Positions 14,528-26,337 are shown, counted from the stretch's first letter. The stretch is DNA of 64,000 nt from Phoebastria nigripes (GCA_035582835.1 JAYKAV010000778.1:4496924-4560923), one strand, 5' to 3'. A program made the numbers and translations. The notes: generated by a model from the sequence alone, not told the origin.

Positions 14528-15721
14528 NGCAAAGATAACCGCTCTCTAAAATGAGTGATACATCAGACTTTTCTGGTCAGTGACTACTTTACATATAATT
14601 CTCTAACCAGTAATTACAGTATGTGACTTCATTAGCATCTTAGAGTCGTACTCCCCAACACCCAATGTCAGTATTAAATTTCATTATCTCAAGACTAGAA
14701 AAATCAGGAGAATATGACAATTAAGACTTCAACTCTCAGACTTTAAAGAAAACAAGAAATCTTCCAAATAGTCTGTTTCTAGGATGACATGCTGTAAACA
14801 AGAACGTCAGCACTGACTTCAGCTCAGCTGCCACAGGAAAAAAAAAAAGCATCTGTTTTTCTTCCTGGCACATACTGAACACAACGGAAACATTCTCATG
14901 TATTTGAGATATACTTACACCTTTCAAAAATTTCATTTAAGGGAAAAAAAGAAAAAAAATCATTCCTATGGTCACATCTTCAAGTAATTTTCAGAGATCC
15001 ATGTACAGCCTGACAAAACAGTGAGTGGGACCAATGAATTCCAGCACCTTGAAAAAAACTTTTCTTCAGAGCATCTCCTACGTGCATCCAGAGAGAAAAC
15101 AATACCTGGCTTTAGGACATCCCTCTTTGTGGTGTGCACGTCTTACCCATCTAAAACTTGACCAGTGAAACACTTTTGGATGCAAACAAAATGATGCGTG
15201 GATCCATAATTTGCAACTTAATCTTAGTNGTGTCACGCATTACTCAGGAAACAGGGGAAAAAAATACATACTTAATTTTTAGATTTGNGTGTGTGTAGAG
15301 AGAGGGAGAAAAAGACTGGCAGGACTGTTGTAGTGAAATGAATTCTACAGGATAAAGCTCTTGTATTTTTGCCTAATATCCTCATTCTATACAGACACAT
15401 TTCCTCATCCTTCTTTTCTTACATGCTAACTGCAGATACTAGCTGGCAGGCAGCACAGAACAAAACCAAGATAATGTTTGTAACGTGGGTCAGGATCCTT
15501 AACAGTGCAAAATATTACGAGTAAATTAATCCTTCTATCAAATGGCTGACAGCATCATAAGGGTCAGGGTTTATACATACACAGGGCTCCTCTTGAAAAA
15601 ATTACTAAGCCATCTCCTGCTCCCAACCAGAAACCAAGAAAAATGAAGTCTACGTTGCCCTTGAATAACCCTAATAAGCAGATCTTTCCTTACCCAGAAG
15701 GACTTGAGACACTACCGGGGC

Positions 15722-15763
15722 AGGAGGAGGAGGGAGGAGAGAGAAGAGAAAAAAAAAAAAAAA
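15722..15763 (+). repeat. 42-nt homopurine tract
   Basis: An uninterrupted run of purines: a GGA-rich first half followed by 15 A bases. Long homopurine-homopyrimidine tracts can form triplex (H-DNA) structures, especially with mirror symmetry. This one is only partly symmetric, so that is a possibility only. Confidence 0.8.
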
Positions 15764-16809
15764 TCTTTATTAGAGGAAATTACCTTAATGAAGATAACAA
15801 AGCAAGCAAGCAAGCTCCTGATCACAAGGTTTACTCAGAAATTCTTAAAAGTCTAATAACATAATCTCTAAAAAAAAAAAAAAAAAGATGTAGTTTGTTA
15901 ATTTAAGTATTTCATTAATATTTAATTTTAATTACAAATTAACATATATAGAATGTTCTGTGTTTCTGTAAGTCTCCGGTATCTTCAATTAAATATATTC
16001 ATAAAGGTTTCCTTTCGAATCCAACAATATTGCCTGTTCAATATTAGAAAAGCAAGTGAAAGATTCAGTGTTCTTGGATGGCACCACTTCCTACCACCAC
16101 GTTGTTTCACACGCTATACAGCATGTTACGTACCGGTTACGTAAAAGCAGCAAGCTGCACTGGCTCTTGGAGCGTTCGCCCTTAGCGAGGGACGGCACAT
16201 AGCTATACTGGCCAGGTCCAGTCCAGAGACTAAATTACTCCGCGCTGGAAGGTCACACTTCTCCGGCTCAGCTCTTCCCTCTTCAATGTCAGCAGGAGCT
16301 CTACCAGCAAATCCAATGGCCACCACACCAAGCTGGCTGGGAGAACCCTGCCCTCTCCTAGTCCGCTCTTCAGGCACGTAGGCTGTTAGAAGGTAGGTTG
16401 TCTGCAACTCAACGTTCCCTCTAAGTACAGCTACCAAGAAGTTAACCTCACTAGGACCGCATTGTACTCCAACACGGCAATTGCCCGGCAGTAAGAAGTT
16501 CGAGTACAATGATGTCGCATTTACCATCCACCACGTTAAGAAATAAGATGAAGTGTTTGAAATACGTATTTGTAGATCTTAGTGCGGATATTGTATTGAC
16601 ACTTGTAGAATTGGCTAGATTACACAAAAAATAGTGGAAAAAGCTCAGGAAAAAAACAAAATACATCAAGAGAGAAAAAACAAACCCCTACAACCCACGC
16701 AAAACAAAGCCACGATGACCCTGTTGAAGTTCATGGGATTTTTGCTGCTAAGCTAAATGAAGCGGGACCAGACCCCATGTTGTTTGCAGAAATGGCTCCA
16801 CAGGACACT

Positions 16810-16896
16810 GAAAGCCACCGTCTCACCAGANTCCTTGTGATAATCTGAGTGGTGTTGCAGAGAGTTAGCGGGATGGAAAGCCAACGTCTTCCCAGA
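16810..16896. repeat. spaced imperfect direct repeat, 21 bp x 2
   Basis: The 21-bp segment at 16,810-16,830 recurs at 16,876-16,896 with 18 of 21 positions identical, 66 bases apart. Both copies begin GAAAGCCA and end CCAGA. This could be an old tandem duplication whose spacers have diverged, or chance. No longer homology links the two copies on a visual check. Confidence 0.5.
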
Positions 16897-19800
16897 AAAC
16901 AATGTTCTTGGCTTACACAACAGAAGTTGTCATGTAAGGAACAACTCCAAAATCATTAAAAATTAAGTTTCCNGAATGAGAAGTCAAGCATTTTTTAATT
17001 CAAGAAGCTGAGACTGCTAAGAACGAACTGTGCTTGGTTTGGACAGGATAGAAATAGCATCAATCATACGATTAGGGATAAAATGTTTCCTTTTCAATTA
17101 AAGACTGGAACTGAACAGAAATTGAAAAGCAGAGCTATGTTGGGATTACGACCCCTGAAATTATGCATAGCTCTATACCAGGCTCAGATTTGAGCTACTA
17201 GAGCCTCAAAGGGGTTATCCTCAACTGGCTGAGGTTTAATATAACAAAGGGATTCCAGAGGCATTAGTATCCACGAAGAGAAGAGGTTATAAAGCATTTG
17301 CTCTCTGCAAGTAAAAAAGATAATGAAATTATGCAGCTCCTTTCTTCCCCTGCTGTTGGCAGATCCTTAGTTAGCTGCAGACTCATTACCGTCGCTTTTG
17401 ACAGCTGCACTACAACGTGGGAAACCATCTAGGGCGCAAAACACTGTACTGAAAAATCCCACCCGTGTGGCTGAAGGGACACGAGACCTATACAATAGCA
17501 AACACTGCCTTATTTCAAACAGATGCCAAGACTTGCCATTAACTGCAATATCTGGANCTCTGGAAGATATACCATTCACAGGTATAGATGGGGAACGACC
17601 ACTGGGACNCCGTAAAAAACCGAGAGAACTCATACGCAGCACCATTAGACACAGGGCCTCCTAATGGATGTCTGTAACTGCCCAGAAGAGCATACGACAT
17701 GATTTTCAACCCTGCCAATCAATCCAGGAGTCACATCTGTGAAAACAGGGAGCCATTTTCTTGACCTTCCCTCACAGAAGGAAAAGAAGAGTGCTTGTTC
17801 TAAGACATAAGGGAATAGGTTTGCACTCTAATAGCTGATGGCAGCTGCGTTTGCCGTGGTCACTTTCCCGTTGACCTTCTTTCATTTATTATCCATAGCG
17901 CACATTTCTCAAAGATGCATATTAGATTGGAAGTTTACTATTTATTACTGCAACGAAGACGTGGGCTTAACTGGGATGCACCGACCCACACTCAAGGAAA
18001 CATGACAGTGATAAAGCTTCAAGAAAGATTCTAACAAATGCAGACCTAGATAGCACAGCAAATCTTCAACAATTCCAAAGTATAAATTAGACTCCTACTT
18101 TTTCATTTAAGGATAAGNTATATAGTTAGCCCAGGGATCTACGCCCTCTCACTCTTCAACGCCCCTCAGGTAACGCATTGGTAAGCAGGACAAACCTTGG
18201 TCAATCTTTCACTACCTTTCAGACAGAAAGCCCTAGACTGACATTTTTCCATCTTCCCCCGACTCTTTGTTTCCTTTCTTTTTCTCCCATCTTGCCCTCA
18301 CTCTTCCCCACCCCGCTCCCATCCTTTTTCCCCTCCTCCGTTTCTGGTGTTACGGTCTTCTCCTCGATTAGGTCATTTCCTAGTTCCGTGTTGGTAAGTC
18401 ACGCGCAGCTCTAAGGTAGCTATCCCCTCCTCACAGCTTGCTTTGCCAAAAGACGACAAGGCTGTGCTGAAGCGAGCCTGTTCCTTCACGCGCCTGCAAA
18501 TAGCTCTGTAAGAGGTAACCGCAGGGGGAGGTTCAAGGATACAGCCTAAGCAGTAATGGCCATTTTCCTTCTAACCCAGAAATGACTGGATGAGCGACCC
18601 AGTGCACGGATGAGAGGAAAAGAGCAGCAGTTCAAACCCATCCACTGGCAGAGCTTCCTACGTCAGACACAAGCAGTCCTTTAAAGATTTCTTGCATCAT
18701 TTCTTATCGGCAGCAAGAATATACTCCACAATTTCCACTAAAGGAAAACATTGCCTCGACGCTCACTAAAATAAAACCTCAGCAAATGGCAAATGTTTGC
18801 TCTATTTTAGTACTGGCTTATCCAAGAACTCCAAGCAAATGTTTCATGCTGCAACCGGTACAAAGCGTTGCTACCGTGAGAGCTCCGACCCCCGCTTCAG
18901 GAGGGCCTAGAATCAACCTAAGCGTTTCACGCAATAGGATGCTATCCCTGACCAGCATCCTGGGGGCACTTTCTTTCCTGTTAAACAGACTGAATGCTAA
19001 CGTTACCAGCCAAAGACAAAAAAAAAAAAAAAACAAAAAACACCACACACAAAACCACATCTTTTTTGATGCGTATGTGGGAAGCCGCAGCAGAGGAGCA
19101 TCACCCAGCGTCAATCGGCGCAGGAAGCGACGCGTGTGACGGCGGCTGCTACGCTGCCCGGGGCAGAGGGTGCCCAGAAGGAAACCAGGGGGAAGACAGA
19201 GCTACGCACGGGGCACAAAGCAAACTTTCCATGCAGAATAAATACATTTGAACAGCAACATTGATGAATTTAATCTTAGCAGGCAGTTTGATATCTTTCT
19301 TCGGTTTTATCACTGGGAATTTGAGAAACAACTGGATTCAGACGCTCGATCTAGAGCTCCAGGACAGTTGAGCCCCTGAACGTGCCAAATCCTCTGCTTG
19401 TCTGCCTTCTTCTTTGNTGCCTTCCCAAAGAGCCTCGGCAAGCGTCACCCAACGACACGCCTGTTTCTTATTTTACATCCCGACTCCTCAGTGTTAAACG
19501 CCGGGACATTAAACAGCCATCTCTATCTTAACAGCACAACTTCTTACTCCAGTTCACACTAAAAGCAGACAACCATCTTGTTTTGCAGATCACAGGCACT
19601 TCTTTGGCAAAAACAGACCGTGCCCTCTTCCGACCTTTTGATTTTCTACGCACAAAAAAGCATCTGTGATCCAGCCCCTCTGTGTTAAAGAGGGAATGAA
19701 AACATCCTCATCAGATGCACTTAACTCCTTCTATTCCTTAAGGGAGTGAGACAGCAGAATCCAATTATGCTTATCTGAGCAAATACAATACAAAAGAATC

Positions 19801-20967
19801 TCCTACACATTGAAACAGAAAAGTTAAATACAAATTTAAAAAATGCATCTCCTACCTCCTCTGCTTCCTAAACAAAAACTTAATCCAGAAACAGTTTGTA
19901 GAATTTCATTTTAACGTAGGTTTTGTTTTTCTTCTATGCTGCAAAAAGATTCTGTAACTTGAAATCCCCCTCGGTTCTCCCTAGGTGATCATAAGGTAGT
20001 TTTCCAGAATCACTCAGAAGCGACCTACGGAAATGCCCAAGCAGACAATCAAAGACAGAAGGCCTCATCTAGTCTTCTAACAACTTTGATGAAACAATTT
20101 GACACGAACATTGCGCTTGGAGGAGCGCAATAGAAGACAACATGCCCACAGAAATCACCACAATGCATTGAGCAGATCACGATTAGGAAAACTCTTCTTT
20201 TCGATGCACTGAAGGGAAGCAGACATTGGTCTGACNTTTCTTACGTTTTATGAGGTAAAATACTCCAGTTTCTTCACGCTCAGACAGAAGCTAACTACGT
20301 GCAAGAAGATAAAGCAAATCCAGGAAACTATACGGANGAACAAAGTACGCTGTTGTGTTTGAATTCATGTTAATATGCTACCTCTGTACACACAATAAAG
20401 GTTGAGGTAACCTGGTCAAAAATAGAGATTGTTTCCAGGGAGGCCAAGAAACAATCACCGGTCACGCACAGAAATTCATGTGCTCAGATACACTACCTTT
20501 CAGATACTTGTGGAATTTTTTCTATGCTTGTTGAGCAGCAGACATCTTCTAACATACAGCCTTTAAAAAAAAAAAAAAAAAAAAGGTAACTCAGAGGCCT
20601 CCTAATTCAAACCTTTCTCCTAATCTTAGCAGAAAAAATGCGGAGCCTGGGAAGGAAATTATTAGCCATTGTGTAGATATGGAGGATACAAGAATGGAAG
20701 GGCTTACAACCCCAAGAGCTGTCAATCCAAGATTTGGGCTGTCATAGTTCTAGGTTTGCCCAGAGCCAATTCCCAGCTCCCTTCCAAGCAGCAGATATTT
20801 TCTATCGATAGGACAGGCCTTCTTTCTGGAGTTCATTCAATGACACAAATAAAGTGAAACATGATCTATATTGAAGAACTCTCTCCGTAGCTTGGATGGG
20901 AACATCAGGTACACGTAATAATTGAATTACTGTTTCTATTAAACTGAATTGACTCAGTTAGAACTTC

Positions 20968-20990
20968 GTTTTTACGCTAAGCGTAAAAAC
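20968..20990. repeat. 23-bp near-perfect palindrome
   Basis: An 11-bp arm (GTTTTTACGCT, 20,968-20,978) is followed by one base and its exact reverse complement (20,980-20,990). A perfect 11-bp arm with a 1-base spacer is expected by chance only about 0.015 times in a window this size. It could be a dimeric protein-binding site, a recent small inverted duplication, or a copying artefact. Confidence 0.9.
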
Positions 20991-23383
20991 AAAAAGTAAA
21001 AGGGCGTTTTGGAGTTCCAGTCTGTGAAAGCATTTGACACATCCTGTAGCTCCAGATGGAGACCAAGTTCAATTCTGCTGTCATTGTGTTGCCTAAAAAG
21101 TCAGACGTTACATCAGAAATGAAGGTGACCCTCTGACTGCCATTTTCCCGTCTATTGAAATGCACCTTCACGAAGGAAGGTTTAATCTGGTCTAACAGAA
21201 AATGTCAAAGCTTGACTAAATGTCAAGATTTCATTACATTCTGAAACAGTGTCCTGAAAAATAGCTGCAAGTGAGAGCCAATTTATAAATACATTTATTG
21301 ATGCTACACTAAAAAACAACAAAAACAGTAAAAAACCCCCCAAACGTAATGTGACTAAAACCCATATTCTACCAGAAACTGAAATGACTCTGTGTGATTC
21401 CCTAGTTATTTTACATTTTGTGACAAACTCAATCTAATTTGCAATTCTTAAGTGTTAAGAACAGCGTTTCAAAATAAAATTTACCACTAAAGACCAGATG
21501 CTTACGAGGCTGTTGTCCAACGAACTATAAATGAAAATAAAGCAACAAAAGCTGAAACCCAAGAAATACCAAACTTAAATTTCCCAAGCAGGAAAGCAAT
21601 GAAAGCCAAAGTAGGAACCCCTGAAAAAATGCTACTGTCATATTTTGACAACTAATACATAAACCCAAATAATTCCTAATAACAGACAAGTTGAAGACCA
21701 ATTCCCAACAATCAGATGTGTAATCATTTAACTTCTGCAAAACAGGTATTATTTGTTTTATATTACTGCAATTATTATTGCTATGATATTACTTATTTAT
21801 GCTCTCCTCGGCAAATAATCTTTTCCTTAAGTGAAAATAGACAGGGAAAAAAGAGAGGAAAAATCCAAAAAATGGAAAAAATACATGTACCCAGGATACT
21901 CTTATTCCATCGCCGAGATGCTCAGCAGCCTAAGCGCTACCTTCATCCTGTCTTTTCAGCTCCTACGGAACAGATAGCAAATCCAACAAGTACCATCATC
22001 TGCCATCTCCGAGGCACTGCAACTGAACGGCCCTTTTCCTCTTTGAGATGCCACCCTTCCGATAAGAGCAGCTGGACACCAGTGGGGCTGAAGTGGGTTG
22101 AACCGTGGCCACTCCAGAGGTCAGATTATGAATAACCTATGTACGCGCACGCTCTATTTAACCACACAGCTGGTGCATCTGTCTCAAGACTGATACTATA
22201 GCATCTTTTGTTCTTAAACCTCAAAATCCCATCCGTACTGCAAAACTAGGCACGTGTTCCTCATTTTTAGTTACAACATAATATTACTCACGGCCATTCA
22301 CCTTCAGATAAATCAATAATTTGTGGCTTTATCTGAATTTTGAAGAGATTTGGTCTTTAAACTAAAAGCGACACATACCCAGCAAGCCCCATCTATCAAA
22401 GGATCCTTTGACGAGCAAAGCTTCAGTGAACCGTCTGCAGCGATAAGCGTGGCTTTAAACTGTGCCTCAGTGCGTCTATTCGATAAATCGATTTCAGAAA
22501 AAAGTGTTGTGAAGCTGTGCAAAAGCAACCCACCTGTGGGAAATAACTCTGAGCGAGAACCACACGTCCAAGAGCGTCCATTCGAGTTCCAGTCGGACTG
22601 GAGTCCAATCTTCACTAGAGCGAAGCAGAAGCCAGGACCATGTGTATGGGCACCCGTATAGACAATTTTTAAACAGGTTAAGTTTACTGAAATTAGTAAA
22701 TTAAAATAAATTGATACCATACAGATTTAAAACTGCTTTGCACTGATTTTATAACAGAGGAATGAGTTACCATGAGATAACAAGTTACAATCTCGATCAG
22801 ACCAGTAACTGTGCCCTTCTCATNGCCTGTGGTAAGCAAATTAAAACAACTAAATACCTACCTGGGCACGCCCCTGGGCAGGTACCGCAGATGGGTAACC
22901 GCCACCACTCACATCACAGCCCTCTCAGTATACGGGCCACAAGATTGTAGGTCCAGGCAAAAGCAAGCNTGGTCCTGAGCGGGCAAAGAACTCACGCTGT
23001 AAGCGCATCCAAAATCTCGCCTACCCCACATAAAAAGCCAGCGCAAGTTAGATGCGATGCTTAGCCCAGTNCCTGCTCTGCACAGAAGCTTTCACGCTTA
23101 GAGGCTCATTTAGGTAAAAATGACACCAAGGTGGATGGAGAGAGATTTTTTGAAAGGATGAAGGCAAACTGAACAACAAGTTGTCAGGAAATCAGGAATG
23201 ACCGCTTGCANGTTTCTCACGCCATGGTCTGAGTTACTGTAGGTACTCGTGTATCTGAGCTCAGCAGCCAGCTGGCTTCAGCAGCCGCAGCAATTTTTAC
23301 CATCACNTAACAGACGAGGCAAATCTCTTTTCTAGCCTTTAACATCAAGGTCGTTAAGCTATATCAAGATGTATTTCATTTGC

Positions 23384-23388
23384 ATCTC
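23384..23388. repeat. left target-site duplication of the solo LTR
   Basis: ATCTC directly precedes the TG that starts the LTR, and the same five bases directly follow its terminal CA at 23,915-23,919. A perfect 5-bp duplication marks a retroviral-type integration and points to an ERVL-like (class III) integrase by its length. Confidence 0.85.
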
Positions 23389-23518
23389 TGTTGTGGTTTA
23401 ACCCAGCAGGCAGTCAAACACCACACAGCCGCTCGCTCACTCTCCCCTCCCCTCAGTGGGATGGGGGAGACAATTGGAAAAAAAAAAAAGTAAAATTTGT
23501 GGATTGAGATAAAGACAG

Positions 23519-23524
23519 TTTAAT
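23519..23524 (-). promoter_or_regulatory. ATTAAA polyadenylation signal inside the solo LTR
   Basis: On the minus strand this reads ATTAAA, a common variant polyadenylation hexamer. It is placed downstream of the TATA-like box as expected for the R region of an LTR. It could terminate minus-strand transcripts that run through the element. Confidence 0.5.
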
Positions 23525-23666
23525 AACACAGAAAAGGAAGGNAAAATAATTATAATAATAATAATAATGATAGAATATACAAAATGAGTGATGCACAATG
23601 CGATTGCTCACCACCCNCTGAGCGATACCCAAGCAGCGATCGCTACTTCCTGGACCACGCCTCCTA

Positions 23667-23676
23667 TTAATATATT
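23667..23676 (-). promoter_or_regulatory. degenerate TATA-like box in the solo LTR
   Basis: The minus strand reads AATATATTAA here, at the place where the TATA box lies in related LTR copies that I recall as TATATAA. The change suggests the promoter is weakened in this copy. This is inferred from memory of the family, not from an alignment. Confidence 0.4.
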
Positions 23677-23914
23677 GAGCATGACNTCACATGGTATGGA
23701 NTACCCCGTTGGCCAGTTGGGCTAGCTGTCCCGGCTNTGCTCCCTCCCAGCTTCTTGTGCACCTGGCAGAGCATGGGAAGCTGAAAAGTCCTTGACTAGG
23801 AGACTACTTAGCAACAACTAAAAACATCAGTGTCTTATGAACATTCTTTTCATACTAAATCCAAAGCACAGCACTAGGAAGAAAATTAACTCTATCCCAG
23901 CCGAAACCGGGACA

Positions 23915-23919
23915 ATCTC
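23915..23919. repeat. right target-site duplication of the solo LTR
   Basis: ATCTC immediately follows the terminal CA of the LTR and matches the five bases before its first TG exactly. Confidence 0.85.
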
Positions 23920-25739
23920 CAAGTCTGAAGAAACTATTTTGCACTACTTATCAATACGGGTAAAATACGATGCAGTTGGGGACCCACTATCCTCCACAGC
24001 ACACTTATTGTTAGCTAGCCAGATTTATTTCTCCTACACCTCTGACTTCACATTCTTTATCCTCACGAACTGCAGGTGTTGAGCAGGTTCAGACAAAAAG
24101 AATTTGCTACCAGTATAGCTTTTAAGCAAGCCATGCCAAAAGAGGGGAAGAAGAAGAAACTGGTAGATAACGATACGCATGCTTCCTCATGGATCTCAGA
24201 ATCTGGGAAGTATCAAGGCTGCTTCTCTTCCTATCTAATTCTCCTGGCTAAAAGTACCTGTTAGGAACACCATCAAGTTTCCTCTGTTCCCTCTCTATCG
24301 TGAATTTTACTACAGGATTAATATGCCTTTCAGCTATAATTTAAGTTGCGCATTACTTCCAGCATTTTAAAAAGGACAGATTTTTACTAGCAGTATCCCA
24401 AGGTAGCTGATACTTTCTATTTCCCTCTGCCTGAATAGAGTTCCTAATGGAGCAGGAGAAGCTAAACTCAGTGTTTGGGCCATATAATAAATCATAAATG
24501 CTGACAGGATAAACATTCAAGGGCATGCTTCCCGGAGACCGCCAAGTAGAAATCTTCGGAACAAATCAATACACTTTAAGTAGTCAATACTACTTCTACA
24601 ATTGCTTCTATTCCCTAATAAAATGTTCAGAGGTTTAAATTAGACTCATAAATTCTGCGATTCACAATGCAATACACAAATACCGTCTGCTTCAGTTTGC
24701 GATTCGTGAGCTTTTAAGCTAATCGAAGTCACGCCGAGCTGCTCTGTGTCAGAGAAATGGCTTATGTCTTAGTTTTCAAAATGATGAAAAACTATCCTTC
24801 ATTTTCCTACGGAAGACATTTTCCTTCTATCATTTAAACAGGGCTTTGCATTCAGGAATTCAAAAGAGGAACTGACATTTCCTTTTGGCACCGCTTCCTT
24901 AAAACCCCGTATAATCAAATGTCATCTCTAATGCAAGTTCCCTAGCGCAACACATGACTGCATCGCAAGCGCGTGGTGGAAAGATGTCTGAGCAGAAGGT
25001 GGCAATAGAGCATCAAATCAAAATCTGTGTACGCTTTACTCATAATTAGATGCTTGCTGTCACCACAAAACACACACACATGCACGGGTCGTACATCTCC
25101 ACTGAAAACACAACGTGATTTAGGCATGATTTCTTATGGCTACATTACTCTCGGATAAAAGGAAATATAAGAAGAGTACTTTTCTCCTTGGGTAGCTGAC
25201 AGAATTACAAGACTTTCCTAACTTACAAGACTTTCCTAACCACTTCAGTATGCTGCCGACATGGTTCCCTACATCTATCGGAAAAATACTGAAAACAGGG
25301 GGGGTTTGTGCAGTTTGTCAATAGAAAAAATTTATTGTAAGCCTACGTACCTCCAGCTGAAAAGCCAAATTTTAAGCACCTATCTTAGAGCTAGAGTTAA
25401 GAAGTGTTATTACATTTTATACAATAACATTCCCCTTCGTTTCTATGAAGTCGTCTCTTGAGCACTGGTGGAAAGCGTACGGAAAACTTCATTTCACTCT
25501 TTCCAAGATGAAAATTGTTTTGGTTTAACACTGAACTGTTAACCAGGTAACCACGCAGAAATTAAGCTCGGCTGAAGTTTGTAGTTAGGCTTGTAAACAT
25601 CAGCCTGTCAGTACCCAAAACTCATTTCTTCCTGCTTTGCAGGGAGTCTTCTCAGATACGTAAGGATCATCGTAAAGTCCCTTTGCATTAGAAACGTGCC
25701 CTGATTTACAGCCTTTAACCAAAGGCAGAAAACAACAAC

Positions 25740-25740
<1 letters not shown>
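23920..25740. other. non-coding stretch between solo LTR and CpG block
   Basis: No supported gene. Frames here are short and AT-rich. The only clear structure is an 18-bp tandem duplication at 25,205-25,240. Confidence 0.55.
25205..25240. repeat. 18-bp perfect tandem duplication
   Basis: TTACAAGACTTTCCTAAC occurs twice head to tail without mismatch. The lack of divergence suggests a recent duplication, or a polymorphic site. Confidence 0.9.

Positions 25741-25776
<36 letters not shown>
25741..25776. repeat. (ATT)12 microsatellite
   Basis: Twelve uninterrupted ATT units directly border the CpG-rich block on its left side. On the minus strand one frame reads it as an asparagine run inside a 146-codon open frame (25,600-26,040). 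That frame crosses a sharp change of base composition, so I do not call it a gene. Confidence 0.9.
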
Positions 25777-25777
<1 letters not shown>

Positions 25778-25778
25778 T

Positions 25779-26020
25779 TTGGCAGGGAGGGAGGACGTCG
25801 CCTCCGCAGAGCAGGAGGCGGAGAGCGGGGGGGGCGGGGGGCGGCCGGGGCCGCGCCGCGGGACGGAGCCAGGGACCGACCCCGCCCGGAGCCCCCCGAG
25901 CTGGGGGGGAGCCGCGCCCCGGCCGTGGGGGGATGGAGGGGGGGGATGGAGGGAGGCAACACCTCCCTCTTTCGGCCAGAGGGATGCGAAGCAAGCGGAG
26001 CCGCCACACACTGCCTTAAG
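25779..26020. promoter_or_regulatory. CpG island core with G-quadruplex motifs
   Basis: About 240 bases of very high G+C with many CpG sites, in AT-rich surroundings. It contains GC-box-like sites (GGGGCGGGG and CCCCGCCC types) and G runs of 8, 6 and 4 at 25,827-25,850. Further runs of 7, 6, 8 and 3 G lie at 25,903-25,953. These can form G-quadruplexes on the + strand. Such islands usually mark promoters, but I find no convincing first exon. Direction is unknown. A promoter, an enhancer, or an orphan island are all possible. Confidence 0.55.
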
Positions 26021-26045
26021 AGACGGCGATTTGAAGGCAACTGGT

Positions 26046-26069
26046 ATTATTATTATTCCCCCCCCCCCC
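26046..26069. repeat. (ATT)4 followed by 12 C bases
   Basis: Four ATT units are followed at once by a run of twelve C bases. They lie on the right edge of the CpG block and mirror the larger (ATT)12 on its left edge. The C run adds another G-rich segment on the minus strand. Confidence 0.8.
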
Positions 26070-26337
26070 TCACGGGTCTGACATAGACAAATACAACAGG
26101 ATAAAACAACGGGGGAGGGGGTGTCATTTTTACCGGTATCTCATGCGCAAGATTTCAAAGATGGAAGATGTTATACTGCAAGCAAAGCCAAGCCTTTTTT
26201 AAACGCTGATCTTCAGACATTGGAGAAAACAGTTTTTTCTAAAGTTTCAAAACACTTGACGTTATTATTTGGAAGCTCTGCAAAGGTTTTTCAAACCTCT
26301 CGAAATAAAAGATCCTTCTTAACATAAACATGGCAAT

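Larger units (their letters stand above)
8492..23388. other. non-coding stretch between poly(A) tract and solo LTR
   Basis: No supported gene. Notable content: A runs at 10,523-10,556 (34), 13,757-13,776 (20), 14,498-14,527 (30, ending at an N), 15,749-15,763, 15,870-15,886, 19,018-19,033 and 20,565-20,584. It also holds short tandem duplications, a pair of spaced direct repeats and a 23-bp palindrome, listed separately. The minus frame at 16,126-16,527 (133 codons) and the frames open on both strands at 22,313-22,720 lack recognisable domains or paired splice sites. Likely intron or intergenic DNA. Confidence 0.55.
23389..23914 (-). mobile_element. solo LTR of an avian endogenous retrovirus
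   Basis: A 526-bp element starting TG and ending CA, flanked by the 5-bp duplication ATCTC. I recognise the overall sequence as an LTR family abundant in neoavian genomes, but do not assert a family name. The minus orientation is inferred from a TATA-like stretch (complement of 23,667-23,676), then an ATTAAA polyadenylation signal (complement of 23,519-23,524) downstream of it. No internal retroviral sequence (gag, pol, env) lies on either side, so this is a single LTR left by recombination between the two LTRs of a provirus. It carries an (AAT)n-type microsatellite at about 23,550-23,575 and five isolated N bases. Confidence 0.9.

Noticed and set aside
16126..16527. 133-codon minus frame
   Set aside because: No recognisable domain, no convincing splice sites at its ends, and alternative frames nearby. 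I could not link it to a retroviral or host protein.
25596..25610. Similarity to the miR-30 5' seed (TGTAAACATC)
   Set aside because: Only the first ten bases match. The rest of the mature sequence and the opposite hairpin arm are absent.
25600..26040. 146-codon minus frame with an asparagine run
   Set aside because: It reads through the (ATT)12 microsatellite and the GC-rich block. Other frames across the block are open too. Composition explains it better than a gene.
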